Assembly (NCBI GenBank): GCA_031761405.1
Contig: JASEVX010000001.1
Span: 203,659,675-203,723,674 of the forward strand
Reading direction: 5' to 3'
Length of the DNA stretch: 64,000 bases
Source of the DNA: Serripes groenlandicus
Lineage: Eukaryota > Mollusca > Bivalvia > Cardiida > Cardiidae
Within the stretch, counting starts at the first letter, position 1, and each line of letters starts with the position of its first letter. Made by a program: the position numbers and the translations under genes. The notes under the pieces are model-generated. The model ran no database searches. It saw nothing but the letters and a program-made list of their open reading frames with translations, and was not told the origin of the DNA. Below, piece after piece: positions 51,600 through 61,030 of this stretch.

Positions 51600-52600
51600 T
51601 ACCAAGAGAAACACATCAAGCTTTTGACCTTTATTAAAGGAAATATATTTATTCAAACTGAGCTCCTTGTCTTTTTCAAGCGAACATATTTATTCATATT
51701 GAACTCGTGGCCTTAATCAAGCGAAAATATTTATTCATATTGATCTCGTGGCCTTAATCAAGCGAACATATTTATTCAAACTGAGCTCCTTGTCTTTTTC
51801 AAGCGAACATATTTATTCATATTGGACTCGTGGCCTTAATAAAGTGAACATATTTACTCATATTGAACTCGTGGCCTTAATCAAGCGAACATATGTATTC
51901 ATATTAAACACGTGACCTTAATCAAGGGAATACATATGAACTCTTGGCCTTAATCAAGCGAACATATTTATTCATATTGAACTCGTGGCCTTAATCAAGC
52001 GAACATATTTATTCAAACTGAGCTCCTTGTCTTTTTCAAGCGAACATATTTATTCATATTGAACTCGTGGCCTTAATCAAGCGAACATATTTATTCATAT
52101 TGAACTCGTGGCCTTAATCAAGCGAACATATTTATTCAAACTGAGCTCCTTGTCTTTTTCAAGCGAACATATTTATTCATATTGAACTCGTGGCCTTAAT
52201 AATTGGAGCGAACAAATTTATTCATATTGAACTCGTGGCCTTAATCAAGCGAACATATTTATTCATATTGAACTCGTGGCCTTAATCAAGCAAACATATG
52301 CATTCATATTGAACACGTGGCCTTAATCAAGCGAATACATATGAACTCTTGGCCTTAATCAAGCGAACATATTTATTCATATTGAACTCGTGGCCTTAAT
52401 CAAGCGAACATATTTATTCAAACTGAGCTCCTTGTCTTTTTCAAGCGAACATATTTATTCATATTGAACTCGTGGCCTTAATCAAGCGAACATATTTATT
52501 CATATTGAACTCGTGGCCTTAATCAAGCGAACATATGTATTCATATTGAACTCGTGGCCTTAATCAAGCGAACATATTTATTCATTCACAGTGAGCCCTT
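51600..52600. repeat. 41-bp minisatellite with two monomer types
   Basis: Monomer A begins GAACTCGTGGCCTTAATCAA and monomer B begins GAGCTCCTTGTCTTTTTCAA. Both continue GCGAACATATTTATTCA. Single B copies are separated by two or more A copies, and the A copy before each B usually ends CAAACT instead of CATATT, so the array has higher-order structure. Two shortened monomers (GGAATACATAT or GCGAATACATAT) recur at similar positions. Confidence 0.92.
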
Positions 52601-53470
52601 GACTGTGTATCAAGTGAAACAATGTGCAGCGCTCCAGTCCGTAATTTAGGGAAACATATTTATTAACAGACAGCTCTGCCCGTTTTATGCGGAAACATAT
52701 TTATTCAAAAAGAGCTCAAAGTCTTTATCGTGGGGAAGAATTTAGAATCATAGCGCCTGGTTTTTATAAAGAGACACATAGTCATTCACATTGAGCGCAT
52801 ATCCTTCATACGGGAAATAAATTAAGTTGGGCTTATTGCATATACCTATGGTAACCTATTTACTCATCGTGAGCTTACTACGACCTTTATCAAGTAAAAC
52901 ATATGTATTCTCATTGAACTCATGGCCGCTATCAAGGGAAACATTTTTATTCACATTGCCGCTATCAAAGGAAACAATGCTTTTACATTGAGCTTATGTG
53001 CGCTATTAAGGAACACATATTTATTCACGTATATAGCTCATGGCCACGTTTAAGGGAAACGTGTTTTCACGTTGAGCTTATGGCTGCTATCAAGGGAAAC
53101 ATATGTATTCATTAACATTGAGCTCGTGGCCGCTATCAAGGAAAACAATATGTATTCATATTTAGCTCATACATTGCCGCTATTAAGGGAACAATGCTTT
53201 TACATTGAGCTTATTGGCGCTATCAAGGAAAATATATTTATTCACATTGAGGTCATGGCCGCTTTTAAGGGAAACGTGTATTCACGTTGAGCTTATGGCT
53301 GCTATCAAGGGAAACATATGTATTCATTAACATTAAGCTCGTGGCCGCTATCAAGGGAATCATCTGTATACACATTGAAATCATGACCGCATTCAAGGAA
53401 AACAATTTGTATTCACATTGAGCTCATAGCCGCTATCAAGGGAAACATATGTATTCAAATTGAGTAAATG
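52601..53470. repeat. diverged continuation of the minisatellite
   Basis: Monomers of about 40-45 bp of the form TTGAGCTCATGGCCGCTATC followed by AAGGGAAACATATGTATTCA. Lower identity than the preceding block suggests an older edge of the same array. Confidence 0.8.
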
Positions 53471-54017
53471 GCCGCAGCTTCGTTAATATTCAAAAAGGCT
53501 TGAAATATTTACCACACTATCTAAAAGAAACAACCATTTGACCGTTTTCAGGATGATATATTTTGTATCAACAGGATTCAAAAAAAATACATGAGAACAA
53601 TACTAAACAAGACAATACAATGATTTTTTTTGTAAACAAGGCATTCGGCCAATAATACAACATGATGAAAGAAAATACTGTATAATTAGAGTTGCGGTTA
53701 CTAATAGTGATAACGACTTTTAATATAGACACTGTGGGGGAGCAAGAATTGCGACGTCATCACAAATGTGTACGACCACGGCGATCTTGACACAACAAAA
53801 TGTATTTTTTTGATATTTTCTTTACTTAATTGAATCAAATTAAAACAAGACCTAGCCCATGGTACGCCACTTGAGTTCCGCTTTCATATGGTATACTGTC
53901 TGTCATTCTTGATGTTGTATTTTTTTAGAACATTAAAAAACAAATTTAGAATCGGCGATGAACGCCGACGACCACACATTTTATATATCTTGCAAAAACA
54001 ATGATATATCGGCTAGT

Positions 54018-54699
54018 TCAACAATACCTTTCCAAGGCGAAATGATGTTTTTGAAAGAAATCGTAGAATATAAAATTATGCGAACGACCACACCGGAGAA
54101 TTTTAGGAGAACGACCACACCTTTTTATTCCATTTAGCCAACTGTAAGTCAAAAATACGTCTTGCAAAGAAGTTGATACCTCAAATCCCAATAGGTCCAC
54201 ATCGAGTTAGGCCTTGTTTAATTATCTTGCAGTCAAATGTCAGACAAGCAGATTGCTGCTGCATATTAGCACACATATGAACCATTATGTCACCATAAAA
54301 CCCTGGTTTGCTATCAATGAATTCAGTGTAAGGCATACATTGTTGCAATACCTTAACATCACCGGGCGAAAAAAAGCCCAGAGAGGGATAGGCCGGGCTC
54401 AGGTATAACACAATAATAATAACACGCGATGAAACGGGATCATAACGTTTGGCCAATGTCACAGAATGGACATCTTTTTCCTCTTGTTGATTTTTATAAA
54501 CAAGCATAAAGTTTATGAACCGTCCACCAAACATCGTCCTGATGTGGTTTACCGTAAACAAATTCATACCGTTCATATTTTTGTTCATGTTCAAATATAT
54601 TTTCAATAACTGTATGACAACAATGATGAAAACATCTGGACAAAAAAATGGAAAACTTCTATAAATGAATGTACAACTAGTGGACAGAATTGAAAACAT
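54018..54699 (-). pseudogene. decayed ORF inside the CACTGTG element
   Basis: A 172-codon minus-strand frame (54699 to 54181) contains VHSVTLAKRYDPVSSRVI, MPYTEFIDSKPGFYGDIMVH and ACLTFDCKIIKQGL. It ends early, but shifting one frame near 54195 continues as DVDLLGFEVSTSLQ into the 60-codon frame at 54200-54018. The Phe-Asp-x-Lys-x-Ile-x-x-Gly-Leu then Gly/Asp-Leu-Leu-Gly series loosely recalls the first strand of RNase H-fold transposases, but I cannot name a family. It has at least one frameshift and no clear start, so it is a pseudogene. Confidence 0.4.
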
Positions 54700-55050
54700 T
54701 TGTGACGAAAGGATAAATTTCTCAATTAAAAAATCGCAATAAAGAAGGTGTAAATAACATAATATTTATTAAAGTTTAAACGCAAACATTTTCAATATCA
54801 AATGACATATTTTCTTTAAACAAGATGATAAAAGTTTAATTTATAAGAATAATTATTTAATTTCATGAATGGTTTTAAATCATAAATGGTAGCAAGTTTT
54901 GTCTCTCAATGTCATGTTCCTTGCCGGCCGAGGATTTTCTTGCTTGATCCATTATGCAAGTGCATTGCCAACAATAATGTACGGCACAGCATCAGGAATT
55001 TAAAAAAAACTCAAGTTTTAAGTTTTGCTTCTAATCAAAATACTAATTTT

Positions 55051-55130
55051 ACCCCTTTCCCATTTGCAGACGACTTTTGAAAACATTGTGACAAAAGGAG
55101 AAATGGCTCAATAATAAAATGTCATTTTTT
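55051..55130. mobile_element. fragment of the TTAA-MITE family
   Basis: ACCCCTTTCCCATTTGCAGA, then CGACTTTTGAAAACATTGTG and ACAAAAGGAGAAATGGCTC match the left half of the family. The rest is missing. It lies within the CACTGTG element. Confidence 0.55.
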
Positions 55131-55553
55131 ATAGATTTTCAATATTTTTGCATAATTTGATATTTTAATATTGCCTTCAAAAACATCAATACGCCTTGCA
55201 ACGGTACTCTAAATGGTATATATTTGCTTTAATATGTGTTTTTCGGAAAGAACCAGGTGAAACTAGCCGTTTTAGCATTGTTTTTGCAAGATATACGAAA
55301 TGAGTGGTCGTCTGCATCGCCGATTCCAAATTTGTTTTTGAATGTTCTCAAAAACTACGACACCAAGAACGACAGACAGTATACCACATGAAATCGGAAA
55401 TCACGCGGCGTACCGTGGGCTAGGTCTTGTTTTAATTCGATTCAAGTTAATAAAGAAAACATCAAAAACATACGTGTTGTTGTCTCAATTTCTCCGTGGT
55501 CGATCGCATTTGTGGTCACGTGATTTTGTTTGCTCCTTCACAGTGATAGAGAA

Positions 55554-55716
55554 TAGTATTTTCTCGCGGTGCGAAGTATAGAGAGAAAATGTTGTCTTAG
55601 CTACATGTGATTTGAATTGTGGGTATGTTATTTACGCACGGGTGAACCCGTGCGCAGTTTGTGTAAGCAAATCATTCTACCAGTCAGTCACGTACAGGCA
55701 AGACGTGTTCAATTTC
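55554..55716 (+). repeat. split direct repeat A1
   Basis: Near-identical to A2 over 163 bp (TAGTATTTTCTCGCGGTGCG to GACGTGTTCAATTTC). Contains the hairpin GCACGGGTGAACCCGTGC, which could matter for recombination or RNA structure. Confidence 0.93.
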
Positions 55717-55740
55717 GTAGAAGAGGACCACGTGTTATCA

Positions 55741-56020
55741 TGGATGAGCAGAACAATTTGCTTTCGCAGATTGAAACTCTAAGGCTGTCAACTTTAATTA
55801 CCATCCGCCTTAGAGGGTTGAGACGCGCGTGGTTAAAGCTATTACACACTCACCGGAAGATGAAGCAAAGCAAACCAAAACACGCCGATATGTCACGTAT
55901 GGTGCAGCACACAGACTACACATCAACAAACCCGCAGCCACAGGGGAAAACCAACATAGTAGTCGAAAGCCGGGGGTTTGTCTCAACTGTGGAAAGTTCG
56001 GACATCGGACTCTAGAATAA
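55741..56020 (+). pseudogene. Gag-like ORF remnant with zinc knuckle
   Basis: ATG at 55741 opens MDEQNNLLSQIETLRLSTLI. After a frame change near 55830 the sequence continues EDEAKQTKTRRYVTYGAAHR and ends PGVCLNCGKFGHRTLE then TAA. CLNCGKFGH is a CCHC zinc knuckle whose fourth ligand (Cys) is missing because the stop falls at that position. Position just after A1 fits the first ORF of Ngaro elements, a nucleic-acid-binding Gag-like protein. One frameshift and the early stop make it inactive. Confidence 0.6.
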
Positions 56021-56058
56021 GAGGCAAAGGTTTTCAGCCTCGAGAGAGATACATTTGT

Positions 56059-56577
56059 CAGATAAGTACAATTTTAGATTGTTCCTTTTGTAGGCCCAAT
56101 AGTAAGGCTACTTTTTCTTCAGAAAGCATCATAAAAAGAGACGGTATAATAAAGATATATTATTTCACCAGTGGAATGTTTAAAACGTAATATTGAGTAT
56201 TGGCAAATAAAAGTAACTTTGTACTAGAGGGTATAAGCTCAATTGTCAGATAAGTACAAGTTTAGATTGTTCCTTTTGTATGCCCAGTAGTAAAGCTAAT
56301 TTGGCTTCAGAAGGCATCATAAAAAGAGACGGATAGAGAGATATTATTTCACCAGTGGGATGTTTAAAACGTAAATTTGAATATTGGGAAAATGAAAGTA
56401 ATTTTGTACTAGAGGGTATAATCTTCAATTGTCTATGTACAATTTTGAATTGCTCCTTTTGTTTGCCCAGTAGTAAAGCTAATTCGGCTTCAGAAGGCAT
56501 CATAAAAAGAGACGGTATAATAGAGATATTATTTCACCAGTGGGATGTTTAAAACGTAAACTTGAGTATTGGGTAAA
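56059..56577 (+). pseudogene. start of the reverse transcriptase ORF, tandemly triplicated
   Basis: Three imperfect copies of a segment of about 185 bp begin near 56059, 56244 and 56430. The translated fragments (LKRKFEYWENE then NFVLEGI; SKANSASEGIIKRDGIIE) resemble the conserved region before the polymerase domain of DIRS/Ngaro RT, in which an FW-N/D segment is followed by an ILxxI segment and later KNN-SA-x-x-x-F-V. Copies are in different frames with stops between them. The palm domain that should follow is missing until the catalytic box at 56873. The 85-codon minus-strand ORF here is a shadow. Confidence 0.5.
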
Positions 56578-56872
56578 TCTATTGGCAGTATTGTTTAATG
56601 AATCGAATAAGCCTCGTCTTGTTTTAGACTGTTGACATATGAATAAGATCTGTCCAGTACAGCGTAGTACTTCCACATTGAAATGAGCCGCATCAAACAT
56701 CTTCCGGATTTTCAAAGGTTCTCGATGGGGAAAAAAAAAAAAAAAAAAAAATCATACTATATTTTCAACGTTCTTCCGTTCGGGATCTCAGTAGCAGGGG
56801 CGATATTTTACCAAAGTACTTCGTTTTGTGGTAAAATGATGGAGGTCGCTGAGTCATGAGAAAGTCATGTTG
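56578..56872. other. retrotransposon interior without recognisable coding sequence
   Basis: Contains a run of about 20 A near 56730. The RT fingers and palm segments expected here are not identifiable. Confidence 0.4.
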
Positions 56873-57335
56873 TTAGATGACGATTTAGGCGGTAGCAGTA
56901 CATATTTGCAAACATATGAACTGGGAATATCTGTTAAAAAAGGACATTGAAAAGTTCGAATTTCTTTTAGCAGACGACATATGTATTTAGTTAAATAAAT
57001 AATTGTATGGTTAGGTTACTTATGGAATACGAGTAACGTTTACTTTATCAGTCACAGAAGAAAGGATATCTGGTTCTTAAATCAGCAATGGGTCTATTAT
57101 CATTTTTAGATGACGATTTAGGCGGTAGCAGTACATATTTGCAATCATATGAACTGGGAATATCTGTTAAAAAAGGACATTGAAAAGTTCGAATTTCTTT
57201 TAGCAGACGACACATGTATTTAGTAAAATAAATAATTGTATGGTTAGGTTACTTATAGAATACGAGTAGCGTTTACTTTATCAGTCACAGAAGAAAGGAT
57301 ATCTGGTTCTTAAATCAGCAATGGGTCTATTATCA
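56873..57335 (+). pseudogene. RT catalytic box segment, duplicated in tandem (233-bp period)
   Basis: Two nearly identical copies (56873-57102 and 57106-57335) each encode LDDDLGGSSTYLQ, then YELGISVKK and, after a frameshift, DIEKFEFLLADD. This corresponds to the DIRS/Ngaro motif (Y/F)LDDG-GG with its paired Asp residues, followed by the region leading to the RNase H domain. Both copies share the same frameshift, so the damage came before the duplication. Confidence 0.7.
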
Positions 57336-57399
57336 AGAAGGTTTCAAATGGAACATATTTTATATACGCACGCGATCGCGCGCGAGTAGTAGGATAACT

Positions 57400-58180
57400 G
57401 ATTTTGACGAAATACACGATTGGTCCAGTCGTTCGGCTTAGAACGCGCGCTATTTAAGTGTCTGAATCAGCAAGTAAGCTGGAATACACCTGTGAGGGTT
57501 AGTGCAGAGGCACTGTCGGAGATGCTGTTCTGGAAGGAACATGTCCGATCTATGAATAAGGCAGATATTGTCTGTTGCTTAAAGGAGCAAGATACTGTTA
57601 TATTTACCACTGTTTTGTTTTGGAGGTTACATACATAGTCAATTGGACATTTCACTTATAGGAAGTTGGTCTCTAGAGGAGAGCATAAAAGCTGTACTTG
57701 GAGAGAGCTAGAAGCTGTACATAGATATTTGTTATCTCACAGTGAAAGTCTGGAAGGACGTCATATTTTAGTTTTGAGTATTTTGAGTACATGTAGTAGA
57801 ACACCTTGTTTATATGTAATAGCTAGAAGCGCCAATGATATATATAGAAACAGTATTATTTCTGTCGATTATGGATGAATTCTTAGAAGTGAACGTCTGG
57901 AAGAACGTCATATTTTGGTAAACAGTGACAATAAAAAATGTTTTTAGTATTTTCAGTACTTGTAGTAGTTGTTTACAGGTAATAGCTAGGAGCGCCAATG
58001 ATATATGTAGATTATTGATGGATTCCTAGAAGCTCGAATTCTGAGGCAGATTTACTAAGCAGATGTCACGATAGTGATGATAGGTCTGTTGTTGACTAGT
58101 TGTTTAGATATTTAGACAAACGATGGGGCCCACGCACGGTCGATAGAGTTGTTACTGATTACAATAGTAACTGCATTATC
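57400..58180 (+). pseudogene. RT connection and RNase H domain remnant, partly duplicated
   Basis: Order of recognisable pieces: LNQQVSWNTPVRVSAEALSE then LFWKEHVRSMN (57460-57555); KSCTWRELEAVHRYLLSHSE then LEGRHILV (57690-57775); the same RNase H stretch repeated at 57893-58012 with VNSDNKNV and IARSANDICRLLMDS; and SNSEADLLSRCHDSDDRSVV followed, after a stop, by LFRYLDKRWGPRTVDRVVTD (58036-58160). These match the W-D-P/L-FW-E, STWRELxA, DN-NV, N-ADxxSR and WGP-TxDRFA landmarks of DIRS/Ngaro proteins. Stops and frameshifts are frequent. Confidence 0.75.
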
Positions 58181-58349
58181 AACGGACGGCCTGTTAAATT
58201 TGGGCTATTAGCAATAAAAGTAATTGCTAATTGTTAATATAACAGTTATTTATTTCAGGTTTATGTTTAGAGGACACTGTGAATGAGTTGGTAAATACCG
58301 AGTTGTATACCAGCGGAACAATTTGGTCATGTACATAGAAAATGGCAAA

Positions 58350-59373
58350 ACTAGTTCACGTAAAAAGTGACGCGGCAAACAAAAACAGTACATACTGAAC
58401 CTCGACAAGTGGAGGCGTTTTATTGTGTCGAAAGGGTGGAAGTGCAATTCCTGTATCTTCGATACTCGTTTTATTATATCTCACAGAACAAATTGACAAA
58501 CAACGTTCATTCAATGTGATATATGCAAATGTATACAGTATTAAGTGGGCACATTGTTTAAAGGGACTTCCCATTCCAACGGAAAACAATTTCGTCAAAA
58601 GCTTGTTAGAATCGGTTAAAAGAGCTTTATCGAAGCATTAAATAAAAAGGATCATATAGAAGCGGATATTTAGAAGAAATTCATGTTACACAGAAAGGTT
58701 TGGCCAGATCAGTTCATTGAGATGTAATGACGTGGCAATGCATGATGATCGATCAGTACCAGTACGAACTTTATCGAAACCAGTAAATAAAAAGTACCCT
58801 ATAGACGCGGATATTTCGAAGAAAGTTTGTTCCGAATATTCATATTCCGTAGATGTAATGGTTGTTAGAGATTTGTGCTTTTTATTGCTCGGTTATGCCG
58901 GGTTTTAAAGGTTTGACGAGATAAATTCATTACGATGTAATGACGTGGCATTTCATGATGATTATTTCACATTAGTTATTAGAAAAGGCAAGACTGATCA
59001 GTATCGCTCCGGTAATACTGTTGTCATATGTAAAGGAGACTCTGTAGCTTGTCCCTACAATATGTTAAAGCGTTACATGTCAATTACTAGTCAGATTGTT
59101 ACTGATCTCAATTATCTGTTTAGACCTTGTTATAGGTCTGGAAATACATGCAGATTGTTTTCTAAAAATAAATCACTTGGTTACACTAGGCCTAGGGAGA
59201 CTATGATAGGTAGATTTGGTCCCTTTACAGGCGATTTGAACATTGGTTTGCATTCATTGAGAGCAGGAGGTGCTACTGCAGCAGCAAATTTAGGGGTTAA
59301 CGATAGATGTTGGAAAAGGCACTGTCGGTGGAAGTCCGACGGTAGCAAAGATGGGTATGTCGCAGATTCATAA
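58350..59373 (+). pseudogene. tyrosine recombinase of the retrotransposon, N-terminal half broken, C-terminal half open
   Basis: N-terminal helical part: KGGSAIP, VLLYLTEQIDKQRSFNVIYA, VYSIKWAHCLKGLPIPTENN, FVKSLLESVKRALSK (58423-58638), then a partly deleted duplicate of the next segment, then KVCSEYSYSVDVMVVRDLCF and LLGYAGF. A stop and frame change precede RFDEIN. The catalytic part (58945-59373, 142 codons) is uninterrupted and ends in GLHSLRAGGATAAANLGV, RHCRWKSDGSKDGYVADS. Apparent catalytic residues are Arg of RFDEI (just upstream), Lys of RKGKTD, HSLR, the His/Trp of RHCRW and the Tyr of GYVADS. The enzyme would integrate a circular DNA intermediate. A full protein cannot be made without the lost frames. 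Confidence 0.85.
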
Positions 59374-59452
59374 GTTAAAAGACTTGAAGTGACAAAAAAC
59401 CTTAATCTGTAATCGCATCTTTCTGTTATTTCCGCCCTTACTTTGGGTGTCT

Positions 59453-59536
59453 ATAAAGCCTGCCTGGTACATGCTAACAATGTTGTTGTTGTTGTTGTTG
59501 TTGTTTATAGGGGTATGAAAGAAGTGTAGCTAAGAC
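59453..59536 (+). repeat. split direct repeat B1
   Basis: ATAAAGCCTGCCTGGTACAT through a run of about nine TTG trinucleotides to AGTGTAGCTAAGAC. Directly abuts A2. Confidence 0.93.
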
Positions 59537-59699
59537 TAGTATTTTCTCGCGGTGCGAAGTATAGAGAGAAAATGTTGTCTTAGCTACATGTGATTTGAAT
59601 TGTGGGTATGTTATTTACGCACGGGTGAACCCGTGCGCAGTTTGTGTAAGCAAATCATTCTACCAGTCAGTCACGTACAGGCAAGACGTGTTCAATTTC
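59537..59699 (+). repeat. split direct repeat A2
   Basis: 163-bp copy of A1. The B1/A2 junction (TAAGAC|TAGTATT) joins the sequence of the element's right tip to that of its left tip. Confidence 0.93.
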
Positions 59700-60092
59700 A
59701 ATTTCATTAATGATTTCGTTATTTCTTTATACATTACTTTAGATGAAAGTCGATTATTTTCAATAATTGAAGTCCTTTGAGAGTTGAAAGGGACACTATT
59801 TATATTTGGTTAAGTCACCATGTACCACTAAAGATATTACTGCGCACTAAAGGAGTGCGTATTGCATTTGTCTAGAGCAAAGTAAGGTCCGGCACTTCGC
59901 GGTATGGCATTTGACGCCCGGACACAGGTTATTTCATCAAAAAGATGTTTTTATCTCTGGTTTTACCTGGGCCAGTCGACCGCATTAAATAAGCTCATAT
60001 TGTTTATAGATCTGGGTTTTTATAACTAATGTTGATCTAAGACTTGATCAGAAGAATCTGTTAATGAGTACTTGTATCTCAGTCCTGTACTA

Positions 60093-60120
60093 ATAAAGCC
60101 TGCCTGGTACATGCTAACAA

Positions 60121-60211
<91 letters not shown>

Positions 60212-60239
60212 AGGGGTATGAAAGAAGTGTAGCTAAGAC
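60093..60239 (+). repeat. split direct repeat B2 with expanded TTG tract
   Basis: Same flanks as B1, but the TTG tract spans about 60119-60208 (roughly 30 units). Length may be affected by sequencing. The AATAAA at 60092-60097 could serve as a polyadenylation signal. The 59700-60092 spacer has no ORF of interest. Confidence 0.93.
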
Positions 60240-60569
60240 GAGTCTTTCACTTGCAGTATAACTGAGACACATTTTGCAATCTTTCTTATGATTTATATAT
60301 TTTGACTTTTTAACAAATTATAAAAACTTCTTATAACATTCTAACCTTCATACCAAGAATACAATAAACTTTGCCTTTCTACTTGATAATGGTGACAGTG
60401 GAAAAAAGAGAAATAGTGGAAATTCAAAACATTATTTTAAAGCTGATATGATAATATTGTTGGATTTAAAAAAAAAAAATCGTTTGCTGCTTCAGGCGTC
60501 AATAGTAGTATTTAAGTTATCCAATAGCAATGATGAATGATCTATAATAGTCAATTCCCGTTCTATTTG

Positions 60570-60798
60570 TTAACCCTTTCCCTCATACGACAATTCTGCA
60601 GCGATGACTTTGAACATATTTTGTCAAAAAATGGAAAATCTCTATAATTGAATGGATAACCTATGACTAAAAGTGGAAACCATTATGGCAAAAGGTGACA
60701 TTGCTCGTTTTGAGCAATTTCTTCTTTTGTCACTATGTTTTCAAAAAGCCGTCTGCTGCAGAGGCGTCAGAAAGCGTCTATATGAGGTAAAGGGTTAA
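60570..60798. mobile_element. TTAA-flanked palindromic MITE, copy 6
   Basis: TTAA at both ends; CCCTTTCCCTCATACGAC at the left and CGTCTATATGAGGTAAAGGG at the right, in the same orientation as the copy at 46864. A fragment with CCCACATACAACAAATCCG continues at 60800-60960 and may be the left part of another copy. Confidence 0.85.
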
Positions 60799-61030
60799 GC
60801 CTATCCCACATACAACAAATCCGTAGCAGATGAATTTGAAATGATCTAGGCAAATATACGAATTATCAGTATAAATGAAAGTATAACTATAGAAGAGAGT
60901 TGGATCACACACAAATAATTATTGAAAACCTTTAGACAAAGGAGAAATGCACATAATGTCACTGACATTATTTTATATAATTACATCTTCATTTATAGAG
61001 ATTTTCATAATTATTTTTAACTAAATATAT

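Larger units (their letters stand above)
53730..55545. mobile_element. inverted-repeat DNA element, CACTGTG tips, 5-bp TSD ATAGA
   Basis: The left end starts CACTGTGGGGGAGCAA and the right end, inverted, starts CACTGTGAAGGAGCAA. The inverted arms are imperfect but long (about 53730-54082 and 55151-55545). ATAGA flanks both sides (53725-53729 and 55546-55550). CAC-initial heptamer-like tips with 5-bp duplications are the format of Transib and RAG-like transposons. The tip differs at one position from the RAG recombination-signal heptamer CACAGTG (and equals its reverse complement). No RAG1 or Transib transposase is recognisable inside, so this would be a non-autonomous or decayed member. The superfamily is inference; some hAT relatives also have short duplications. 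Confidence 0.65.
55554..60239 (+). mobile_element. Ngaro/PAT-type tyrosine-recombinase retrotransposon, mutated
   Basis: Split direct repeats in the order A1 (55554-55716), coding region, B1 (59453-59536), A2 (59537-59699), B2 (60093-60239) are the diagnostic layout of Ngaro and PAT elements. B1 and A2 abut, reproducing the junction expected of a circular intermediate. Between the repeats lie remnants of Gag, reverse transcriptase, RNase H and tyrosine recombinase in the usual order. The coding part is shorter than usual, with the core of the polymerase missing, and has frameshifts, stops and local duplications. The element starts 3 bp after the target duplication of the CACTGTG element. No target duplication is visible, as expected for recombinase-mediated insertion. 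Confidence 0.88.

Noticed and set aside
51600..52600. CRISPR-like array
   Set aside because: The repeats are contiguous 41-bp monomers without unique spacers, in a eukaryotic context.
56246..56503. 85-codon minus-strand ORF with repeated MMPSEAxLALLLG
   Set aside because: It is the antisense shadow of the triplicated RT segment, and its repeat structure comes from that triplication.
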